NCBI GenBank assembly: GCA_003024985.2
Contig: PXIH01S0036768.1
Strand: one strand, 5' to 3'
Source of the DNA: Euperipatoides rowelli
Lineage: Eukaryota; Onychophora; Udeonychophora; Euonychophora; Peripatopsidae
DNA: 11,582 nucleotides
The notes beneath the pieces are model-generated. The model saw only the letters and a program-made list of their open reading frames with translations. It was not told where the DNA came from and ran no database searches. Below, in pieces: positions 1-5,960 of this stretch. The position numbers and the translations under genes were made by a program. Position 1 is the stretch's first letter. Each line of letters starts with the position of its first letter.

Positions 1-347
1 ACAGTTTTATGATAAATAAATAGAAAAATCCAAAGGATTTTTATATAAATTATTACAATTGACTTATAGAAATGCATCTGAAGTGATATCATTGATTTGT
101 ATAATAAAAATATACAGTATATATACAGTATATAAAAAAAGGGTTAACTTAAAAAATTTTTCCCCTCTTTTCTCTTTTTGAAAAAGATTGTTATTAAACG
201 ATTAAAAATTATGTTTAATTTTGAATAATAATCTAAAGTCTTAATGCAAGTTGCAATAATTATATTGATACAAATGTCAAAAAGGTAAATAGTATTGAAA
301 ATTGATTTTCGCAGAATCATAAAACAAACACTTTAAACAAAACAATA
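1..347. other. AT-rich unassigned left edge
   Basis: No coding signal was recognised on either strand. The stretch holds a perfect two-unit tandem of the 11-mer tatacagtata at 111-132 and several A/T tracts. It directly precedes the first gag-like ATG (348), so it could be the untranslated leader of the retroelement. I could not find an LTR or a primer-binding site in it, so that is only inference. Confidence 0.4.
111..132. repeat. Two-unit 11-bp tandem (tatacagtata)
   Basis: Units at 111-121 and 122-132 are identical. The core word TACAGTA recurs across the window on both strands. Confidence 0.8.
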
Positions 348-1388
348 ATGGCTGACAAACTCTGAGGACAGCTCAATACATTTTTCAGACTCAGATGACA
401 ACTTAGGCAATACAAAACTTAAACGAAAAAAGAAAACCTTGACAGTACCAGTGACTTCTTCTGAAACCGATTCAAAGGCAATTAAATTAAAACATAACAG
501 TAAGCATAAAATTAGAAAGAAAATAACATTCTAGTTCAGAAAAAAGTATTGTTAGTGTAAATAATAAACCTAAAGCAATTAGAAAGGCATTTGGATTGGG
601 GTCAGAGCAAGAGAGACATCAAAGAGGTAAAAATAATGACATAGATGACCAAGTTTGTTTGACAAAATTTGAAAGACTGACTATTGCAAAGTTAGAGCCA
701 AAAATATTTTCCCATTTACCAGGGCAAGATCCAGATGAGTGGATCGAGGTTTTTGAAAATTATATAAGTATATATATATAATATACCCTGGGAAAGCGCA
801 AAAAGGTTACTACTTTGTATTTTAGAGGTAGACCATTAAAATGGTTCAAATAAAGTTATGACATTATAAAAAAATTTTAAAAATTTTTAAATCTACTTTT
901 TGTAAACACTTTCAGACGAAATTATATTTAAAAAATTAAATGAAACTTACCAAAATAAGAGAAAGCCCGTTGTTATTTGCCACTGATTATTTGGATTTAA
1001 TTAATAGTTTGTTATATGGCATGCCTGAAAAGGTTCAAATAAATATGATAATAGCTTGTCGACATATTTTTTCACGTAATACTGTAAGCCTAAAACTTTA
1101 ATTGAATTTAAAAATGATATTGAAGAACTAAATAGTGTCTTTAGATCAGAAGAAGCAACTTCTGTTAAATTACCCAGGACAAAAATACTTAATAGTGATT
1201 TAAATAAAATAATTTGTGGTTATTGCAAAAAATATGGCTACCAAGAGTTAAATTGTTATTTAAAAACAAAAAATGATAGGCCAAGACCATTTTGCAATTT
1301 ATGTAAAAAATATGGCCATCCGAATAAAAATTTCTTTATGCAAAGACAACCACAAAATAAAAGACCAAATTTAAATCCCAATAGTTAA
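348..1388 (+). pseudogene. Decayed gag-like gene of an LTR retrotransposon (Ty3/Metaviridae type)
   Basis: This is a broken capsid/nucleocapsid gene, readable only by moving between frames. An ATG at 348 gives MADKL and then a stop at 363. The +1 frame (361-531) continues with an acidic/serine and lysine-rich stretch. A second segment, 527-781, carries a gag-like core with the motif LPGQDPDEWIEVFENY, and it breaks in a TA-rich run. The matrix/capsid signature RGRPLKWFK follows near 830-850. A segment from the ATG at 940 to the stop at 1101 contains YLDLINSLLYGMPEKV. The last segment (1080-1388) ends in two CCHC-like zinc knuckles. At least four frame changes or stops separate these pieces, so no product can be made. 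No protease, reverse transcriptase or integrase follows, so pol is deleted or was never present. Assignment to Ty3-like gag rests on the capsid motif and the double knuckle; another LTR lineage is possible. Confidence 0.8.
1215..1334 (+). other. Two degenerate CCHC zinc knuckles of the gag relic
   Basis: Knuckle 1 (1215-1256) reads CGYCKKYGYQELNC: the spacing C-x2-C-x4-?-x4-C is kept, but the histidine is tyrosine (codon TAC). Knuckle 2 (1293-1334) reads CNLCKKYGHPNKNF: here the histidine is kept and the final cysteine is phenylalanine (TTC). Each change is one base from the expected ligand codon, which fits decay after insertion. In functional gag the knuckles bind genomic RNA during packaging. 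Confidence 0.85.
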
Positions 1389-1520
1389 ACATTTATACCT
1401 GGGAATAACTCTTTAAAAGCTTTTAGGGGTTACTAAAAAAAAGCCCGGTATAACCTCATTAACCTTTTCGAGCAGTATTTATTTTTTTGGATTTTCAAGT
1501 GATTCTGAAATTTTGATTTT

Positions 1521-1610
1521 AAGGTGTCTATTTTCCGTCTTGTTGAAAATCAAATTTACGTTTAAATTGTAAACTTGTTAACTATTTTTTAAAAAAAAAA
1601 AAATGTATAC
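1521..1610 (+). repeat. Direct repeat, copy A
   Basis: It begins aaggtgtctattttc, contains attgtaaacttgttaactat, and ends in an A-run plus atgtatac. It matches copy B at 1810-1919 almost base for base, except for a roughly 20-25-base segment found only in copy B and a differing A-rich run. Confidence 0.85.
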
Positions 1611-1624
1611 ACTAAGCTATATTT

Positions 1625-1646
1625 CTGTAAATAATCTGTAAATAAT
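1625..1646 (+). repeat. Perfect 2 x 11-bp tandem (ctgtaaataat)
   Basis: Two adjacent identical units, 1625-1635 and 1636-1646, lie just downstream of direct-repeat copy A. Confidence 0.75.
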
Positions 1647-1809
1647 TTAGATTTAATTCATTATTATGTACTTAAACTAAGCTGTAGTGTACTCTGTAAT
1701 TTAAAACAACCAAAAAAAATAATTTAAATCAACCGGTACGATAGTACAGTTTTCCCTTTTTTATTGGATAAAAGTATTCTATTTTACAAATTCTAAACAT
1801 ACTATCACT

Positions 1810-1919
1810 AAGGTGTCTATTTTCTGTCTTGTTGATTTTTATTAATTTATTATTGTTAGCAAATTTACATTTATATTGTAAACTTGTTAACTATTTTTCA
1901 AGAAGAAAAAATGTATACA
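1810..1919 (+). repeat. Direct repeat, copy B
   Basis: Same orientation as copy A, 289 bp downstream. Both start aaggtgtctattttc and end atgtatac. The sequences after the two copies do not match, so this is not a simple long tandem array. They may be duplicated promoter/U3 elements of a retroelement or two copies of a short dispersed repeat. Confidence 0.85.
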
Positions 1920-1980
1920 GTTTGTACAGTATATATTATTTACTCTATATTAATATAATATACAGTAGGTGTGTGTGTGA

Positions 1981-2066
1981 TGGAGACAAGGGGTCAAATC
2001 AAGCACTTTGACCCCTTTGTTAAAATTAGACGGGTCAGTGTGATCCCTCTGGCCTCCGTCTCCGCC
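1981..2066 (+). other. GC-richer segment with several nested stems
   Basis: A strong hairpin has arms at 1986-1998 and 2007-2020 (13 pairs, one bulged T, 8-base loop tcaagcac). Around it, GGAGAC at 1982-1987 is complementary to GTCTCC at 2058-2063. A weaker third pairing is GGGTCA with TGATCCC near 2033-2047. The outer stem competes with the base of the first hairpin. This is the most GC-rich patch in the left third. Its role is unknown; a structured leader or R region of a retroelement is one possibility. Confidence 0.6.
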
Positions 2067-2826
2067 GCCCATGAGCTAGGTATATGTAGCCATATCGGCA
2101 TAGGCGATTGATTTATAAAATGTAGTACTAGTTATTGTTATTGACTGCATAGATGTTTTGTAATTGTATGCTTAAAATACACAGGTTGAATTAATGTGAA
2201 TGTTGAGATATGTAAATAATTGTAAATGTCATAATAGTGACTAGTGGTGAAGCTTTGCTTTGTGGGATAGTTTCTATCCTGGTACTTTGTGAATGTAATG
2301 GAGTATTGAACTAACTTGCTGTGTGAGATATACAGTAGTTAAATGTATGGGCGAATAAATGTCCAAAAAGTGAATAAAGTGCTTTGTGAATTGTTACATG
2401 TTAAACTGATGCTTAGTGTACTTCAGGATATAGTTATTGTTGTATTTGCATTTGAAAATTGTTATGATTAACATCATCCTTTGAACTGACGTACAATCTG
2501 TCTCGTGACATCCATGAGGCAGATTGTACATAGTTTTGTGAAAATATAGTCGACCTAAAAGAATAAATGTATTGCTAAAAGATTGGATTAACCCTAAATT
2601 ACTTCAATGTGATATTTATTGTACTTTAAACAATTCCAACATCCTGAACCTTAGATGAGGTAAAAACTACGGGAGCACAGTTGCATGGCACACGCTTGGA
2701 TTTCTTTCATTGTGATAAAAAAGTTTAAGTGTGGTGACAGACAATTATTTGATGATGGCACACTTTACTTAACTTTGGCCAAGAAATAGGTGTGGCACAC
2801 TTATTTGGTGGAGCGCCCTTTATACG
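2067..2826. other. Non-coding stretch with LTR-like signals
   Basis: No gene was found. From about 2085 (tgtagccatatcgg) to about 2640 (aattccaaca) the sequence begins TG and ends CA, is T/G-rich on the plus strand, and holds three AATAAA signals (near 2354, 2372 and 2562). These are LTR-like traits. However, I found no flanking duplication, no primer-binding site, no polypurine tract and no second copy. Three GGCACAC words near 2690-2800 lie before the LINE tail. Confidence 0.35.
2484..2535 (+). other. 17-bp hairpin with 5-base loop
   Basis: Arms 2491-2507 and 2513-2529 pair along all 17 positions around the loop acatc. There are 15 Watson-Crick pairs and two that are G-U in plus-strand RNA. 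A 3x2 internal loop below this is followed by AACT (2484-2487) pairing with AGTT (2532-2535). It could be a structured RNA element, a small inverted-repeat insertion or a microRNA-like stem; the stem is short for a microRNA precursor. Confidence 0.6.
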
Positions 2827-2846
2827 TATTTATTTATTTATGATAA

Positions 2847-2879
2847 CCAATTTTTACAATTGGGAAAGGCGTGAGCCTT
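2847..2879 (-). other. Paired hairpins at the LINE 3' end
   Basis: ccaatt (2847-2852) pairs with aattgg (2858-2863) across a 5-base loop. aaggc (2866-2870) pairs with gcctt (2875-2879) across the loop gtga. Together with the adjacent (TAAA)n tail, these resemble the 3' recognition structures of CR1/L2-type LINEs, where the reverse transcriptase binds its template. The function is inferred from position. Confidence 0.65.
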
Positions 2880-3027
2880 ATTTCAGTATAATAAGCAAAC
2901 ACACACACAAAAAAAAAAAAACATCAAAAATACAATATATTCCATCAATACATATAGAAGTAAAAAAAAAAAAATTAATAAAACAATAATTATAATGTAT
3001 TTACAATAATAGTTAATAGTACAATAA

Positions 3028-3399
3028 TTAACTAAACAAACATAAAGGATCTATATTTCCTTTAATAAACTCTATAGATTTTTTTTTAAAAAAAATGATA
3101 TTTTGCCATTCAAAGCACTCTTTAGGTAGTCGATTCCACAAATTAATTGCTCTNTTACTAATGAAATTACCTCTTAATTTAGTTTTATTATATACAACTT
3201 TAACCATAAACTTATGTCCTCTTACACAAGATCTTTTGTTTATTAAATAAATGTTATCAATATTACCTTTTAAAACTATAGCATTAAACATAAAAACCAG
3301 ATCAAGTTGCATCAATTTTTGATATGGAGTCAATAAATCTAATTTTTTAACTCTATCAGAGTATGATAATTTAGAAAACCCTACTATTGATTTATTGTA
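3028..3399 (-). pseudogene. C-terminal fragment of LINE reverse transcriptase ORF2
   Basis: The minus strand is open from 3399 to the TAA at 3028-3030, about 123 codons. It shows the conserved tail of CR1/jockey-type endonuclease-reverse transcriptases. FSKLSYSDRVKKLDLLTPYQ is the usual segment after the thumb, RGHKF comes in the middle, and NFISxRAINLWNRLPKE matches the widespread 'N-F-F-S-x-R-x-x-x-x-W-N-x-L-P' ending. Residue X is an ambiguous base at 3154. The endonuclease, the reverse-transcriptase catalytic motifs and any ORF1 are missing, so the piece is not active. The frame is intact over its whole length, which suggests a fairly young insertion or chance retention. Confidence 0.85.
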
Positions 3400-3453
3400 T
3401 TAATAAGTATTTTGGGTACAGTATATAATGTATATTTTTATTTTAATAGTCTA

Positions 3454-3480
3454 TACTAATTGAATTTCTTATATTTTTAG
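3454..3480 (+). promoter_or_regulatory. Branch point and 3' splice site of the P450 exon
   Basis: TACTAAT at 3454-3460 matches the branch-point consensus. It is followed by a T-rich tract and TTTTAG ending at 3480. The likely branch adenine (3459) lies 21 nt from the acceptor AG. A second AG at 3484-3485 would delete conserved-looking codons, so the first is preferred. Confidence 0.75.
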
Positions 3481-3751
3481 ATTAGAACAGCATTGGCCGG
3501 ATCCCATGACTTTTAATCCTGATCGCTTCATGGAAGAACCCAAGCCTTTTACATTCATTCCATTTGTGGCAGGTCCTCGTATGTGTATTGGTTACAAATT
3601 CGCCCAAGCAGAAATGAAACTAACTTTAGCACTTCTTTTGAGAGAATTTATATTCACCAAGGATAAAAACTCTGATTACAAACCCTTACAGTTTGTTACA
3701 ATGAGACCAAATCCATCTCTAAAATTAAATATCTCAAAAATAAAATCTTAG
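3481..3751 (+). CDS. Cytochrome P450, terminal coding exon (partial gene)
   Basis: Last exon of a microsomal-type cytochrome P450, a heme monooxygenase. After the acceptor, one base completes a split codon (phase 2 intron), then 89 codons run to the TAG at 3749-3751. The exon starts LEQHWPDPMTFNPDRF, which carries the PERF-type motif (PDRF). It continues with the heme-binding loop FVAGPRMCIG, a full match to F-x-x-G-x-R-x-C-x-G; the heme-ligand cysteine codon is 3584-3586. The L-helix FAQAEMKLTLALLL follows, then the C-terminal strands ending in TMRPNPSLKL. All expected residues are present, with no stop or frameshift, so the exon looks functional. The I-helix and K-helix (ExxR) exons are not in this window and probably lie to the left. 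The motifs fit the CYP4/CYP46-like clans loosely; I give no family number. The substrate is unknown. Confidence 0.92.
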
Positions 3752-3762
3752 AATTAAAAAAA

Positions 3763-3772
3763 AATAAATAAA
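3763..3772 (+). terminator. Overlapping AATAAA poly(A) signals
   Basis: AATAAA occurs at 3763-3768 and 3767-3772, only 12 and 16 bp after the P450 stop codon, so the 3' UTR is probably very short. Confidence 0.65.
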
Positions 3773-3889
3773 TGTCAATAATTAAAAACATATTTTTACA
3801 TCTGGTACAGTATACGGTATGTTAGAAATCTGCAGGCATTGGTCAATTAGGAGAAAAAAATTTTGTCAATATTACTAAATAATAAAATA

Positions 3890-3897
3890 TTCTAGAT
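3890..3897. repeat. Left 8-bp target-site duplication (ttctagat)
   Basis: Identical to 5207-5214 immediately after the right end of the hAT element. A perfect match suggests relatively recent insertion. Confidence 0.9.
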
Positions 3898-4110
3898 CAG
3901 CATTTCTTAACCTGTCCATGTTCCCATGGGGTTCCGCGAAGTTTAAACAAAGGGTCCACTGAATGATAAGGGGGGAAAAAAAACACCTAGAGTAATTGAA
4001 TAATACGGTAACAACAAACTATTAAATTAATATACAGTACAGTATTATAAACATAAGGAACACTAATTATTTGAAAGAAAATTTTAAAAACTAAATCAAC
4101 AACACAAGGC

Positions 4111-4153
4111 GCCATCAATCAAATAAGACATCTCTATATTTTGATTGGATGGC
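4111..4153. repeat. Inverted repeat inside the hAT element
   Basis: gccatcaatcaaa (4111-4123) pairs with tttgattggatggc (4140-4153), with one bulged base and a 16-base loop. It is subterminal, about 210 bp from the left end. Confidence 0.6.
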
Positions 4154-4500
4154 TATATCAAACTTTTGTTGCTAGCGATACTCTGCTAAGTTTTTTTTTT
4201 TAAATAAATACTTTATTAATCCAAAAACGATTAGTTACAAAATAAGTTAGAAAACAGAATTTGAGTGAATAGTTAATATTTTATTTTTAATGTTAAAAGG
4301 AAATCAAATTTAAACTGAAATAAAGAATGGAAATATAAAGTTGTAACATTCTAAAATAGTTTTATCGTAACACGTGTTGTTGGATTACTGTCATTTTGTT
4401 TTCAAAGACAAGCTATTAAAAAACAGATATATTTTTATTAGGCTAAATTAAAAATTTGAAGTTTGAAAGGAAATCGCTCTTTTTAATGTAATCAATAACA

Positions 4501-4516
4501 TTATTATTATTATTAT
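4501..4516. repeat. (TTA)n microsatellite
   Basis: Five full TTA units plus one base, uninterrupted, inside the hAT element. Confidence 0.85.
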
Positions 4517-5206
4517 CTATATATTAATACGTGAAGGGAAAACTATGGATCCCTTTTTAAGCATATTGGGCGCACGGAGTGTGAGATTTGGCAGAGTTAA
4601 AGTTTATATGGACAGGGAGTGCAATTAGCTATAATTTAGATATAAAATTAAAACATTGGCTTCATTGTTTAGCGTTGTGGCGGCTTTTTACAAAGGAATT
4701 TCCTATTGGTCGAATTTCGACCAACACTGGATTACTAGTTCATATTAATACCCAAAATATAATAACATTCAATATTTTATTAATATTTTTTAATGATTCA
4801 AACTCCAGAGATAAAAGGTTTCCCAATATTTATTAATAATATTTTAGTTAAAATACCGGCATGATGGACTTGATTGAATCTGAAAATAAAGGTGTCGATG
4901 AATCTTGAAAAAATCATCTTGTAATCCTTCGTGTGACAAAGCTACTGTATATCAGCCTTCACATTATTATAATTCTGTTAACTCATATTTACTGTTGTAA
5001 TAAATATTTAGTAGAATTTAGATTTTTTTTAAACTGCACCGTAAAAGCATTACAGGATTGCATTCGAAAATACTAATAATCTTTGCTTATATTTTGTAAA
5101 ATTTGAATTTTGTTAAAATATAGATTTAGTGTAGGGACGGGGGAGGGGCACACAAGTTTTTCACTTAATCATGGGTCTGCCATCTACTAAAGGTTAAGAA
5201 CCGCTG

Positions 5207-5214
5207 TTCTAGAT
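5207..5214. repeat. Right 8-bp target-site duplication (ttctagat)
   Basis: Exact copy of 3890-3897, directly after the terminal CTG of the element. Confidence 0.9.
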
Positions 5215-5364
5215 TATAATAAATATGTTTGGATTATTACTAGTAGAGCAAAAAAATAATATTTTGATTTCCTTAGTCATTATCAATAGTTCAATCAGTA
5301 TTTAGAGAGTTGTGAAGCTGAGTTTGGTCTTTTCCCTTTTATCTTTTGAAATTGTAAATACTAC

Positions 5365-5730
5365 AGAAGATATAGAGAAATAATTGAAATCTGATATATT
5401 TTGTTGAAGGCTATATGTAGTTAAAATTNCAGATTTCTACTTACAGCATCTGCAGATCACTTTTCCAGGATGTGAAGTTATGGTACTTTTATATTAGCAA
5501 TATTTGGGAGCACAGTTTCATTTAAAGGCATTTTTTGAGTAACAAATAATAAAATTCCAGAAAGGACCAACTTAATTGAAGAGCATGTAACTTCAATTTT
5601 GAAAATTACATCAGTTCAAGATTTTAAGTATAACTTTGAGGCACCAATTATCAACACAAAAAATGAAATAATTCTATTTCTAATATTTTTAATTTTTACC
5701 TTTGAAAAAGGTGTATCTTTTTATGAATAA
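5365..5730 (+). pseudogene. hAT transposase C-terminal (hATC) relic, ZBED5/Charlie-like
   Basis: The plus strand contains a broken copy of the C-terminal dimerisation region of a hAT transposase. The clearest part begins ILAIFGST (about 5491), the site of the family's 'M-F-G-S-T-Y-x-C-E' motif; here the following tyrosine and cysteine are already lost. After a TGA at 5536-5538 the same frame reads KIPERTNLIEEHVTSILKI (the 'R-x-x-L-x-x-E-H-L' helix) and VQDFKYNFEAP, then runs on to a TAA at 5728. Upstream, DFYLQHL (about 5432) is recognisable in another frame, so a frameshift lies near 5480. Weaker similarity may reach 5365. The BED finger and DDE catalytic core are absent. An ambiguous base sits at 5429. 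The type resembles ZBED5/FAM200/Charlie transposases. Confidence 0.78.
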
Positions 5731-5935
5731 ATATTTTTTTCTATTCATTTACATGGAATTTACTTGTTATTTTTAAAACAAAAATCCCACCTTCCTTTGC
5801 TTATAATAAAGAGTGTAGTGAAGGGTATTGGTAAGACTATGCATTTAAAAAAAAGGCAACTTATTTTTTAACTGTTGTAAAATTGTAAGCATGCGGCCTT
5901 TGGTATGTTGCAAAATCAGTCAACTGTTCCTTGAG

Positions 5936-5960
5936 CCAAAATGAGTTTGACACATATCTA
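5936..5960 (+). mobile_element. Candidate right terminus of a hAT (Charlie-like) element
   Basis: The sequence ccaaaatgagtttgacac, read in reverse complement as GTGTCAAACTCATTTTGG, resembles Charlie-type hAT terminal repeats. It lies about 230 bp after the end of the hATC relic in the expected orientation. The last bases (atatcta) have diverged. No left terminus or 8-bp duplication was found, so the boundary at 5960 is approximate. Confidence 0.5.

Larger units (their letters stand above)
1389..1980. other. Non-coding AT-rich stretch after gag relic
   Basis: No pol-like coding sequence follows the gag relic. The stretch holds the direct-repeat pair described separately, a tandem 11-mer at 1625-1646 and a TA/GT-rich patch at 1917-1980. 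A short open stretch of 60 codons at 1829-2011 is hydrophobic, low-complexity and overlaps the repeat, so I do not treat it as a gene. Confidence 0.5.
2827..3400 (-). mobile_element. 5'-truncated LINE (CR1/jockey-like) 3' end
   Basis: On the minus strand a reverse-transcriptase C-terminus (3399 to 3028) is followed by about 200 bp of AT-rich 3' UTR with CA- and A-runs. Two short hairpins come next, then a (TAAA)n tail that appears on the plus strand as tatttatttattta at about 2828-2840. Coding similarity stops at a stop codon at 3400-3402, so the copy is 5'-truncated, as is usual for target-primed retrotransposition. I could not identify a target-site duplication. The element lies antisense to the P450 gene, about 80 bp upstream of its last exon. 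Confidence 0.8.
3898..5206. mobile_element. hAT-type DNA transposon, 1309 bp, probably non-autonomous
   Basis: The left end is CAGCATTTCTTAACCT; the right end, read in reverse complement, is CAGCGGTTCTTAACCT. That gives 14 of 16 matching positions, with the CAG...CTG termini typical of hAT. Both sides carry the same 8-bp duplication ttctagat (3890-3897 and 5207-5214), which is the hAT target length. Inside I recognise no transposase domain. An 82-codon open stretch at 4588-4836 and a 15-codon one at 4861 resemble nothing I know. The interior also holds a (TTA)n run and a hairpin. It is most likely a deletion derivative moved by an element encoded elsewhere. It inserted 126 bp after the P450 poly(A) signals. 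Confidence 0.9.

Noticed and set aside
1829-2011. 60-codon plus-strand open stretch
   Set aside because: Hydrophobic, low-complexity translation that overlaps direct-repeat copy B and a TA/GT-rich patch; no family resemblance.
2085-2640. Definite LTR call
   Set aside because: TG...CA ends and AATAAA signals are present, but no target duplication, primer-binding site, polypurine tract or second copy; kept only as a weak possibility.
2792-2989. 65-codon plus-strand open stretch
   Set aside because: It is the antisense of the LINE 3' UTR and tail; its lysine runs come from A-tracts.
4588-4836. 82-codon open stretch inside the hAT element as a possible transposase
   Set aside because: No DDE, BED-finger or hATC motif; compositionally like the surrounding AT-rich DNA.
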